NCBI GenBank assembly: GCA_016700055.1 | Contig: CP064997.1 | Span: forward strand, 372,001-436,000 | Origin: Actinomycetota bacterium | GTDB taxonomy: Bacteria; Actinomycetota; Acidimicrobiia; Acidimicrobiales; Ilumatobacteraceae | Direction: 5' to 3' | Length of the DNA stretch: 64,000 bases | Shown here: positions 8,404 to 16,098 of the stretch, piece by piece | Layout: each line of letters begins with the position of its first letter | Position numbering within the stretch: the first letter of the stretch is position 1 | The notes under the pieces: model-generated | The model's input: only the letters and a program-made list of their open reading frames with translations | What the model was told of the DNA's origin: nothing | Database searches by the model: none | Position numbers and translations under genes: made by a program

Positions 8404-10709
8404 GCTGCAACCTCCTGTGCGGCCCGGCGGAAGCCGAGCTCGTCGAACTCTCCTGGGATGACCAGGCTGAGCAGGGCCCGTGCGGCCCGATCAGGCACCC
8501 GGGCCGGGACCCGCCCGACCATCTCGGCCATCTCCTCGGGGGTGAGAAACGCCACCGCGCACCGGCAGTTGACCGTCTGCGACGCCGGGAGAGCCGGGTC
8601 GCCCGGGTAGGCGGCCGAATAGCCCGCGACGACGAACGGGGCGCCGGCGGTGACGATCTGGCCGTCGGCGGAGGCGTGGGCGTCGCGGGTGCGGGTGTCG
8701 CGGGTGGCGATCCACTCCTGGCCGGCGACCACGTCACGGGGCAGCTGGGAGGCGCCGAGGACGGCGGCGCCGTTGTAGGCGGAGATCACCTCGGTGCGGG
8801 CGATGGTGCGTGCACGATGCTCGGACGCCTGGGAGAACACGTTGATCACCCGGTCGGACAGCTCGTCGATCGACTCGCCGAGCCCCACCCCGTCGGACAG
8901 CTCGTCACGGAGCTGGTCGTAGGTGGTCTGCGTGACCTGCCCGGCGAGCTGAGCGGCCCGGACTTGGATGAAGTCCTCGACCCAGGCGGCGTGCACGTCG
9001 AACGCCACCTCGAACAGGGCGACCAGCCGGTCGAGGCCGGCACCGGCGGCCGCCTCGAACAGCCCGACCGCCATCTCGTTGGTTTCGACGAACCAGAAGT
9101 CGGGCGAGAAGATGTTCTCCGGCTCGATCGGGTCGCCCGGCGCGCGGGTTTCGGCACCGACGGGGAGGCCGTCGGTGCCGTAGCCGAGCGCCTGTCGGCC
9201 ACGCTTGCCGCGCAGGCGGGTCAAGGTGGCGTCCCGCTGCCGGTCGAAGAACCGGCGCCATGCCCGCTCCCAGCGGGTCTCGACGGTCTGTGCGGCGGCG
9301 TCGGTGGCTCGCCAGATCCGGGCCCGGCGGGCCTCCACCTGCTCGGGGTCGATGCCACGGTGCTCGGGGGCGGCGGGCAGGGCACGAGGTTCCGGCGCCG
9401 GCTCCAGCTCCGGCTCCGGCTCTGGCTTGGGGGCGGGGGTGTTGTCGGGCAGGGTGGCGTCGGGGACGCTCGTCGCCGGCTGCAGCGGCCGGTCGCCCCA
9501 CTCGACGGGCTTCAGCGACAGGTCACCGCGTACCTCGTTTGGCAGCAGCACGCCCCGGTCGAGCAGGGCCGGCAGGTCGCCGCCGCCAATCGTGAACATG
9601 CGCCGCTGCAGCGCCCGTACGCCCCGCAGGTCGAACCAGACGACCTCGTCGCCGAGGCGGGGGGCGAGCTGCATGTTGATGTCGTCCTGCAGGTCGACCA
9701 GGTCGGGCAGGATCGTCTCCTCGTAGAACGCCCGGTCCTCCACCTCGGCGTTGTCGAACGTGCGCCCGGAGGCGTCCAGCTTCGACCAGGGGACGCCGAG
9801 CGACATCGCCACCTCGAGCATCGCTTCCTTGCGGGCCTCGACGAGGCGGGCGTCCTTGGCGGACAGGCCGAGCACCTTCACGTCGATCGAGTCGCCGACC
9901 GGGCCGTCGCCGTCGTCGCCGACCTCGTTGAGCGCCACCCGGCCGGCGTTCTCCGGCCCGCCGAACTCGGCCTGCCAGGCGGCGAGGAAACGCTGGCGGT
10001 GGTCGTCGTCGGGGAAGGCGGTGGTGGTGATGATCGCGGCGGGCACGGCGCCGTTGCGTAGGAAGCCGATGCCGTAGCGGTCGCAGAGCTGCACGAGCGA
10101 CAAGTCGAACCGGGACGACTGCAGCGGCGATTCGGCTTGGCGGAAGTTCAGCCCCGACGGGGTCCAGCCGTAGAACACGAACCCGGGGACGAGGGAGACC
10201 GGGTCGTGGGCGGGGCCGTACTCGAACAGCCGGAACCACTCGGTCCCCTTGTGCGCCGGGGTGGCTCGCACCTGGGCGGATACCAGCGGCCAGAAGGCGA
10301 CGGGGCGCCCGTCGGGGCGCTGGTTGTCAGTCTCGATCTCCCATGCCCGCCGGCCGGTGACGATCTCCTGGGCGACCGTCCAGCGGATGAGGCGGGTGGC
10401 GGACAGCTTGGGGGCCGGCCCGCCGGGTGGGGGGCCGAGCAGGCGGGCGATCGGGGCGTTGGGGCGGATCGTCGTGTGGTCCCCGAGGCGGGTGCCGGCG
10501 ACCAGCGGGATGCTGGAGCAGGCGTTGGCTCGCAGCTGGACGCAGCGGTAGGCGACGACGTTGGCGAGCACACCGAGGCGCCACGCCTGCTCGGCGTCCC
10601 AATGCTCGACCTGTGGCAGGTCGGGGGCCGTCCAGCCGAGGGTGGCGGTGGCGGCCCGCGGGTCGCGAATGTTGGGTGGCAGGATGAGGCGGCGCTCGAC
10701 GGCGGTCAT
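8400..10709 (-). CDS. Portal protein fused to MuF-type head morphogenesis domain
   Basis: The 769-residue protein joins two normally separate proteins. Residues 1 to about 420 are an HK97-type portal (LGVLANVVAYRCVQLRANACSSIPL, then RQRFLAAWQAEFGGPENAGR and DNAEVEDRAFYEETILP). A Pro-Glu-rich linker near 440-465 follows. The C-terminal part ends with the MuF pattern: RTIARTEVISAYNGA, TRDTRTRDAHASADGQIV and NCRCAV. The start at 10709 is fixed by a four-base overlap with the terminase stop. The portal forms the packaging ring; MuF proteins are minor head proteins that can be ejected. Fusion of the two is known in some phages. Confidence 0.9.
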
Positions 10710-12013
10710 GCTGCGACGGTCCCGACGATGCTGCGTCGACGAGTTTTCGCCTGCTCGACGGCGAGGTCGGTGACCGCCCACACGAGGGCGTCGAGCCGGT
10801 CGGGGGAGGATCCGGTGTCGGGTGTCCAGGTTGTCATCTGGTCTTCCAGGTCGGACAGGTCGGCACCCACCACGTGGTGCACCCGGCCCTGCTCGTAGAG
10901 CGCAGCGACCGGTTCGGCGCGCATCCGCTTGCCACGGCTGGCGTGCACCTGGCGGATGGGAACGGACGGCTCGATGGTGCGCAGCACGGTGCCCACAAGA
11001 TCGCCGCCGTTGTTGACCTCGGCGACGATGCGGTCGGCGAGGACGTCGTCGTAGAGGGCGACGGCCCGTCGGGCCCAGTCGGCGGGGCTGGCGACGCAGG
11101 TGCGGTCGGCGAGAATGTACACGTGCCCGTCGACGCCGATGCCGGCGGCGACGATGCCGGTGGAGTCAGAGTTTTCGCCGGCGGTGACGGCCGGGTCGAT
11201 CGCGACGACAACCCGGGTGAGCGGCGGGTGGGTGGCGACCCGGTGGCGGTCGATGAGGTCGACGGTCCACAGGGCGCCGGGGGTGTCGGTGAGCAGCTCG
11301 CCGAATAGCTCTTGGCGGCCGAGGCGGGTGTGTTCGTAGGTGGCTCGCAGTTCGGCGAGGGCAACGGCGGACAGGTTGTCGGCGTTGTCGAACGTGGATC
11401 CGCCCACCCAGCGGACCTCGTCGCCACGCTGGGAGCGTTCCCGCAGCCGGCGGACGGTGCGGGTGGGCTTGGGGGTGGTGGTGACGAACGTGCGGGGGTG
11501 GTCGCCGAGGCGGAGCCCGAACTGCAGCTGGTCCCAGGCGTCGTGGTAGCGCCAGGCGGCCAGTTCGTCCGCCCAGGCGCCATGATGCTGGGGTCCGCGG
11601 AGGCGGTTCGGCTCGTCGGCGGAGAAGCCTTTGATGCGGGCCCCGTTGGGCAGGTTCAGCTCGAGCAGGGTGCGGTTCCAGGCTTTGGCGACATCGAGGC
11701 CGGGGATGCGGCGGCGAACGACGGTGAGCAGGCCGGATTGGCCTTCGATGCAGGTGTCTCGCACGTCGGCGAAGGTGGGGGCGACGACCGCCCAACGGGT
11801 GCCGGGCTGGGTGACGGCCTGCTCGGCGAGCCATTCGGCGCCGGCTCGGGTCTTGCCGGCGCCCCGGCCGGCGACGTAGGCGTACACGAGCCAATCGGCG
11901 GCGCCCGGTTTCTGCTCCGATCGGCCTGTTGGGAACCAGGTGAGCAGCACCTTGGAGATCTCGGCCCATTCGGTGTCGGTCATGGAGCGGACGACGGTGA
12001 GCAGGTCGGTCAT
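10706..12013 (-). CDS. terL: Terminase large subunit
   Basis: The 435-residue packaging motor and nuclease. Walker A is AGRGAGKT (residues 48-55), Walker B with catalytic Glu is WADE (147-150), the coupling motif is TTTPKP, and the RNase H-like nuclease begins with VVVAIDPAV and continues to DRLDALVWA near the C-terminus. The ATG at 12013 overlaps the small subunit stop by four bases. It powers DNA translocation into the prohead through the portal encoded next to it. Confidence 0.95.
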   Translation of the reverse strand: MTDLLTVVRSMTDTEWAEISKVLLTWFPTGRSEQKPGAADWLVYAYVAGRGAGKTRAGAEWLAEQAVTQPGTRWAVVAPTFADVRDTCIEGQSGLLTVVRRRIPGLDVAKAWNRTLLELNLPNGARIKGFSADEPNRLRGPQHHGAWADELAAWRYHDAWDQLQFGLRLGDHPRTFVTTTPKPTRTVRRLRERSQRGDEVRWVGGSTFDNADNLSAVALAELRATYEHTRLGRQELFGELLTDTPGALWTVDLIDRHRVATHPPLTRVVVAIDPAVTAGENSDSTGIVAAGIGVDGHVYILADRTCVASPADWARRAVALYDDVLADRIVAEVNNGGDLVGTVLRTIEPSVPIRQVHASRGKRMRAEPVAALYEQGRVHHVVGADLSDLEDQMTTWTPDTGSSPDRLDALVWAVTDLAVEQAKTRRRSIVGTVAA

Positions 12014-12465
12014 GCGCTGCGAACGAGCTGGAGGACGCGAGCAACTTCTGCTTCCCGCTCGGGGGTGCGCTCGACGTGTTCGGTGCGTGTGGTGACGCCG
12101 CCGGAGAGCAGCTGGGCTTTGTCGACGAGCACGGACAGCGAGCCGGAGAGGTTGCGGATCGACTGGTAGTCGCGTCGGGTGCCGGTTTCGAGCTCGGCGT
12201 CGATGCGGTCGGCGATCTTGGCCGCTAGGTCGCCGATGCGGTTGCCGAGGTCGACCCGTCGTTCGGCGAAGGCGACCCGCTTGGCGGCGACGGCTTTCTG
12301 GCGACCGACGAACTCCTCGGGCCCCTTGAGCCCAGCGCGAGACGCCCAGGAGCAGACGGTCCCGAAGGGGATGCCGGAGATGCGCGCCGCTTCGGCTTGG
12401 CCGAGCGATGCGACGAGCTGCAAGGCTTCGGCCTTCTGCTCGGGCAAATACCGGGTTCGTGGCAT
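12010..12465 (-). CDS. terS: Terminase small subunit
   Basis: This 151-residue protein has an N-terminal helix-turn-helix (LPEQKAEALQLVASLGQAEAARISGIPFGTVCSWASRAG), then helices suited to ring formation (RIGDLAAKIADRIDAELETG), the usual layout of small terminase subunits that recognise the packaging site. The start is not preceded by a ribosome binding site; a 33-bp gap with a palindrome lies upstream, the largest break in the operon here, so it may have its own promoter or regulator site. Confidence 0.8.
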   Translation of the reverse strand: MPRTRYLPEQKAEALQLVASLGQAEAARISGIPFGTVCSWASRAGLKGPEEFVGRQKAVAAKRVAFAERRVDLGNRIGDLAAKIADRIDAELETGTRRDYQSIRNLSGSLSVLVDKAQLLSGGVTTRTEHVERTPEREAEVARVLQLVRSA

Positions 12466-12466
12466 G

Positions 12467-12478
12467 CACTTGCAAGTG
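12467..12478. repeat. 12-bp perfect palindrome before terS
   Basis: CACTTGCAAGTG is a perfect palindrome ending one base from the terS start codon. Nearby TTGCAA repeats and the GTCAACACC core make this 33-bp gap a candidate regulator-binding or packaging-recognition site. Function is not known. Confidence 0.5.
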
Positions 12479-12498
12479 TTGCAACGGGTGTTGACGAG

Positions 12499-12693
12499 TT
12501 ATCGGTCGTGCCACGTGTTCCCCCAGATGGTGGCGGGGTGCAGGCCGAGGCGGGTGGCGTAGGCGTCGGCTTGCCGGTCGGTGAGGGGGCGGCAGAGCAG
12601 TGCTGGGTCGATGGCGAGGCGTCGGGCGAGGGGGCGCACGCCGAGGCTGGTGGCGTGGAGGAGTGCTTGGGGGTTCCAGGTGCGTGTGGTCAT
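12499..12693 (-). CDS. Small HTH-like phage protein
   Basis: A 64-residue protein whose middle (RPLARRLAIDPALLCRPLTDRQADAYATRLGLHPATIWG) looks like a compact helix-turn-helix with Xre-like spacing. It would bind DNA, perhaps as a late-gene or packaging regulator, because it directly precedes terS. It overlaps the previous stop by four bases. The family is familiar from actinophages, but I know of no tested function. Confidence 0.65.
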   Translation of the reverse strand: MTTRTWNPQALLHATSLGVRPLARRLAIDPALLCRPLTDRQADAYATRLGLHPATIWGNTWHDR

Positions 12694-12920
12694 GGCTGTG
12701 GGATGCGGAACAGGGCGGCCGGTTGGTGGCCGTTGGGGAGTTTGTTGGGTGTGATCTGTTCGATGACGCCCTCACGGGCAGCGAGTCGGAGCATCTCTCG
12801 TTTCCAGGGTCGTCGTGAGCCGCCGTGGGTGGCGACGAGTTCGCTGGAGGTGTGCCAGTTGCCGTCAGCGAGGACGTCGAGCATGTGTTGCCAGGCGGTG
12901 AGCGAGGTGGTGTTCAGCAT
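12690..12920 (-). CDS. Winged-helix-like small phage protein
   Basis: The 76-residue reading has a likely winged-helix fold: WQHMLDVLADGNWHTSSELV, then RPWKREMLRLAAREGVIEQI. The start is uncertain. The ATG at 12920 lacks a ribosome binding site, while an ATG at 12946 coupled to the primase stop (TAATG) would be in frame if the adjacent run of ten Cs had eleven, giving a short Pro-rich N-terminus. Either the run varies in length or the annotated start is used. Confidence 0.6.
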   Translation of the reverse strand: MLNTTSLTAWQHMLDVLADGNWHTSSELVATHGGSRRPWKREMLRLAAREGVIEQITPNKLPNGHQPAALFRIPQP

Positions 12921-12933
12921 GCCGGTGTCGAAT

Positions 12934-12943
12934 GGGGGGGGGG
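12934..12943. repeat. Ten-base G/C homopolymer
   Basis: Ten consecutive G on the plus strand (C on the coding strand) sit directly after an ATG that overlaps the primase stop codon. Length changes here would switch the reading frame entering the winged-helix-like gene. It may be a slippage-prone site or a sequencing error. Confidence 0.7.
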
Positions 12944-12945
12944 CA

Positions 12946-15315
12946 TTAGAAGATTTCCTCGTGTGGGGTGGGGCCGCGGTGGGTGGCTTGGGGGTGTTCT
13001 CTGGGTTCGGGGCCGCGGTGGGTGTGTTCTCTGGGGTCGCCGTCCGACCGCGGCCCCGTGTCCCCCCCGAAGGGGGGGGGGACCACGGGGCCGCGGTCAT
13101 CCGGGCTTTCGGACCGCGGCCGGGCCGCGGTGGGGCCGCGGTGGGCCGCGGTGGGCCGCGGTGGGTCTTCGGGGCTTTCGGACCGCGGCCGGGCCGCGGT
13201 GGGGCCGCGGTGGGCCGCGGTGGGCCGCGGTGGGGCTGCGGTGGGGCTGCGGTGGGCCGACCCGTGGTTGTCCACAGGGTTCCCCACATCCGTGCCGGTG
13301 TCGTCGAGCTCGCGGAACGATCGCTGCGACCGGTACGACTTGCCTCCTCGCTCCCCAGCTTCGGCGGCGACCCAGCCTTCGGCGGTGAGCACTTCGAGGG
13401 CCTCTTGCAGCGTCTCCCGCTTGCCGGTGACGGAGGCGAAAATTTGCCGAGTGGATGCGCCCGGGTTGATCTCCAGCCAGCGGCTGATTCGTTCCATCAG
13501 CACCGTTGGTCGGAATCGTCGGCCTTCGGCGGCGGCGGCTTGGGCGTCGCTCAGGTGGATCATCAGCTCGACGGTGTCGCCGTCGCTGATGATGTCGACG
13601 ATGGCGGCGGTGGTGCTCTTGGCCCGGTTGCCGGGGCGGTCTTTGGCGACGGTGAGGCGCAGTTTGCCGTCGCGGCCTTTGGCGGGTTCCCGCAGGGTGT
13701 CGATCCGGTAGGCGGCGCCGCTGACGGCGGCGCGTTTGCGTTGGGAGCCGATGGCGTAGGCGCTGGGGGCGTCGGCGGCTTTGGGGACGTGGTCGAGGAT
13801 GAGGACGGCGGGTCCGCCGTCGAGCCGGGTGAGTTGGCGGATGAGGACGAACCAGCGGGCGACTTCGGCGTCGGCGTTGGGGTCGACTCCGCCGGCGGCC
13901 ATGGCTTCGCCGGTGGAGTCGATGACGATGAGCCGGTACGTGTGGGTGCGTTTGGTGATTTCGGCGACGCTGAGTTCACTGAGGCCGGTGGTGGGGTTGA
14001 CGTAGTCGATGAGGGCGATTTCGTTGTCGGAGAGGCCGAGGGCGACGAGGCGTTCGGCGATGCCGGCGGGGGCGTCTTCGTAGTCGATGAGCAGGGCTCG
14101 TTGCCCGTTGCGGGTGGTTTCGGCGATGGCGGCGAGCGCTACCCAGGTTTTGCCGCCGCCGGATTCGCCGAACAGCGAGTTGATGCGGCCCGGATACAGC
14201 AGGGGTATGGATTTGTCGACGTGGAGGATTTCGGGGGTGGTTGGTTGGTAGTTGCCGGTGCGGATGAGGGCGGAGATGGTGGCGAGGTCGGTGGGGTCCC
14301 AGTCGCTGTTTGCCTCGTCGGTGAGTGCCTGGTGGGCGTGGCGGGTGCTGTCCATGGTGACGATCTGCGCGTTGGCGGCGTGGCGGTAGGTTCGGGCGCA
14401 TTCGGAGCGGTCGCCGTGGTGGCGTGTTGCGGCGACGTAGCCGAACAGGCTGTACGTCCAGCCGGTGCCGCCGTTGACGGCCGCCCACGGCTGTTGGAGC
14501 GCCTGTACGGCGGTGGTGAACACGGTGAATGGTCCGTCGGGGTGGTGGAGCACGGCGGACGAGCCGTCGCGCACGTTTTTGCCGGGGCGCGTCCAGTGGG
14601 TGTCATGGTTGGTGTGGTCGGTGTGGTGGAGCTGCCAACCGTCGGCGTACAGCACGTCGTGCCAGCGATGGTCGGCGTTGATGCGGGCGGCGATGGAGTC
14701 GGTGTCTCCGATCTTCAGCCCGGTGCGCTCGATTTTGGCTGCCGGCTGGGGGTCGGCGGCGAGCTCGAGGAGCCATTGGGGGGTGTCGGCGGTGGTGATT
14801 TCGTCGGGTCCGTGGTCGATTTCCCAGGCGTAGGGGTGCCCGTTGGGGTGGATGGTGGGGGCTGCGACGACTACCCCAACGTTGCCGCGTATGTCGAGGC
14901 CGGGGCCGAGGCGGGTGCTGGCCGAGTTGCGGATCGGGACGCCGCCGGGGTCCTTGAAGAAGATATGGCTACCTCCGGAGCCGGTGATTGCGCGAACTGT
15001 CGGCGGTAGCGGACCGTGGATTGATTCTAATTCAGCGAGTGTCTCGTCGCCTCTTTTGCCGTCGGAGACGTCAACGTCGAGTACCCATATTCCCGATGTG
15101 GGCCCGGTGAGGATGCCGACGCCGTGGTTTCGGTACAGGCCCTGGTACCAGTTGGTGATGACGCCAGGGTTGGTGGTGGCGGCGTGCTGCCACGAGCCCA
15201 TCGGCGGGTGCTTGCTGCCGGGGCGGATGGGCAGGACCCGCCAGCCGAGCGAGGCGTAGTAGAGGGCAGCGGTGAACGGTGAGCCCTCGTAGTCGGCGTG
15301 CTTGGTGGCGGTCAC
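12946..15315 (-). CDS. Bifunctional primase-polymerase / helicase
   Basis: The 789-residue replication protein has an N-terminal archaeo-eukaryotic-type primase-polymerase domain (residues 10-180; acidic pair in VLDVDVSDG at 80-82, His in GGSHIFF at 117). A middle region resembles phage prim-pol linkers (WTRPGKNVRDGSSAVLHHPDG). A RecA-like ATPase follows, with Walker A GESGGGKT (383-390) and Walker B RLIVIDST (461-468). The last hundred residues are Pro/Arg/Ser-rich with a 23-residue tandem repeat and look disordered. The GTG start overlaps the nuclease-like gene. It primes and unwinds phage DNA. Confidence 0.88.
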   Translation of the reverse strand: MTATKHADYEGSPFTAALYYASLGWRVLPIRPGSKHPPMGSWQHAATTNPGVITNWYQGLYRNHGVGILTGPTSGIWVLDVDVSDGKRGDETLAELESIHGPLPPTVRAITGSGGSHIFFKDPGGVPIRNSASTRLGPGLDIRGNVGVVVAAPTIHPNGHPYAWEIDHGPDEITTADTPQWLLELAADPQPAAKIERTGLKIGDTDSIAARINADHRWHDVLYADGWQLHHTDHTNHDTHWTRPGKNVRDGSSAVLHHPDGPFTVFTTAVQALQQPWAAVNGGTGWTYSLFGYVAATRHHGDRSECARTYRHAANAQIVTMDSTRHAHQALTDEANSDWDPTDLATISALIRTGNYQPTTPEILHVDKSIPLLYPGRINSLFGESGGGKTWVALAAIAETTRNGQRALLIDYEDAPAGIAERLVALGLSDNEIALIDYVNPTTGLSELSVAEITKRTHTYRLIVIDSTGEAMAAGGVDPNADAEVARWFVLIRQLTRLDGGPAVLILDHVPKAADAPSAYAIGSQRKRAAVSGAAYRIDTLREPAKGRDGKLRLTVAKDRPGNRAKSTTAAIVDIISDGDTVELMIHLSDAQAAAAEGRRFRPTVLMERISRWLEINPGASTRQIFASVTGKRETLQEALEVLTAEGWVAAEAGERGGKSYRSQRSFRELDDTGTDVGNPVDNHGSAHRSPTAAPPRPTAAHRGPTAARPRSESPEDPPRPTAAHRGPTAARPRSESPDDRGPVVPPPFGGDTGPRSDGDPREHTHRGPEPREHPQATHRGPTPHEEIF
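13103..13234. repeat. Two perfect 63-bp direct repeats, 69-bp period
   Basis: Copies at 13103-13165 and 13172-13234 are identical, very GC-rich, and built from CCGCGGTGGG-like units that continue on both sides. The 69-bp period is 23 codons, so the duplication stays in frame and repeats a PTAAHRGPTAARPRSESP segment in the primase-helicase tail. It may be a replication slippage product or a DNA-level site such as an origin. Confidence 0.9.
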
Positions 15316-15635
15316 GTCACGTTCACCTTGCGCACCTGCCAGCGGTGCCCCTTCTTGGCCCACCCCCACACTTCGATGGTGAAGCACCCGGCCTCCCGCA
15401 CGTGGGCGACGTTGGGGTGGTCTTCGATCTTGCGCACCCGTGAGGCGACGTGGGTCGCCGAGGTGGCCTGCACGAGGAGCGGGGCGGGGTGGTCGGGGTG
15501 GCCGACGGCGACGATGTCGACGAAGCCGAACAGGTCTTTGCGGATGCGCTGCTGGGGCAGCCAGCGTTCCACGACTTCCACGAGCGGCCATCCGTCGTTG
15601 CGGAGTGCTCGGAGGGTGAGCTGGGTGGGGGTCAC
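15312..15635 (-). CDS. Small nuclease-like protein (PD-D/ExK-type candidate)
   Basis: A 107-residue protein between WhiB and the primase-helicase, overlapping both by four bases. The order FGFVDIVAVG, then PAPLLVQATS, then HVASRVRKIEDH and IEVWGWAKKG resembles small restriction-endonuclease-fold resolvase-like proteins, with D in the first strand and Q-x-T in place of the usual E-x-K. That replacement makes catalysis uncertain. A role in recombination or branch resolution during replication would fit its neighbours. Confidence 0.5.
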   Translation of the reverse strand: MTPTQLTLRALRNDGWPLVEVVERWLPQQRIRKDLFGFVDIVAVGHPDHPAPLLVQATSATHVASRVRKIEDHPNVAHVREAGCFTIEVWGWAKKGHRWQVRKVNVT

Positions 15636-15868
15636 GCGCTGCGTCTCCTCAGTCGGTTGCGTTCGCTCCGGGTGAGCCCGGCGAAGATGCCGTCCAGCCA
15701 GTCGCCTTCGCTCATCGCCCACGTGTGGCAGTGGTGGAGGGCGGTGCAGGTGGCGCAGATGTTGCGGGCGGGTTGGGCGGAGCGGCCGGGGGCGGGGAAG
15801 AACAGGTCCAGGGGTTGCTCTCGACAAGCGGCGTCTCGCCACCAGAGGGGCCGTCCGGGGAGGGTCAC
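15632..15868 (-). CDS. WhiB-like iron-sulfur transcription factor
   Basis: The 78-residue product has the four WhiB cysteines at 15, 38, 41 and 47 (C-xn-C-x2-C-x5-C), which hold a [4Fe-4S] cluster, then GDWLDGIFAG in place of the G-V/I-W-G-G turn and the basic tail TRSERNRLRRR. WhiB proteins work with the primary sigma factor in Actinomycetota; phage copies can interfere with host WhiB control. Its position in the replication block suggests early or middle expression. Confidence 0.88.
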   Translation of the reverse strand: MTLPGRPLWWRDAACREQPLDLFFPAPGRSAQPARNICATCTALHHCHTWAMSEGDWLDGIFAGLTRSERNRLRRRSA

Positions 15869-16098
15869 CAGTCGTTGTCATCCGCCGGTGATCGCTCAGG
15901 CGAGTGCCGGCACACGGCGTCCAACTCGGCGTCGGCGGTGTCCCGCCACGCGTCCAGCTCGAACTGCTGCGCCCGGTAGGGCTGGTGCCGCCAGCGCCGC
16001 AGGACGTCGATTTCGCCGCGCAAAGCGCCGATGTGAAGGGCTTGGACGATCGCCACGCACGCGACCAGCCAGCAAGTGACCCCGAGCACCCAGATCAT
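15865..16098 (-). CDS. Small single-pass membrane protein
   Basis: The 77-residue protein starts with a membrane helix (MIWVLGVTCWLVACVAIVQALHI, written in part here) and continues as an acidic, helical cytoplasmic tail rich in Asp, Glu, Arg and Trp. The ATG at 16098 is preferred because it overlaps the methyltransferase stop by four bases. It lies between the methyltransferase fusion and WhiB. It could be a holin-like or membrane-anchoring protein; nothing visible decides. Confidence 0.65.
   Translation of the reverse strand: MIWVLGVTCWLVACVAIVQALHIGALRGEIDVLRRWRHQPYRAQQFELDAWRDTADAELDAVCRHSPERSPADDNDW

Noticed and set aside
12397..15009. 870-codon open frame on the plus strand opposite the primase-helicase
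   Set aside because: It is antisense to a protein with clear motifs, is composed mostly of Gly/Val/Asp from GC-rich codon shadows, and has no start signal or known fold.
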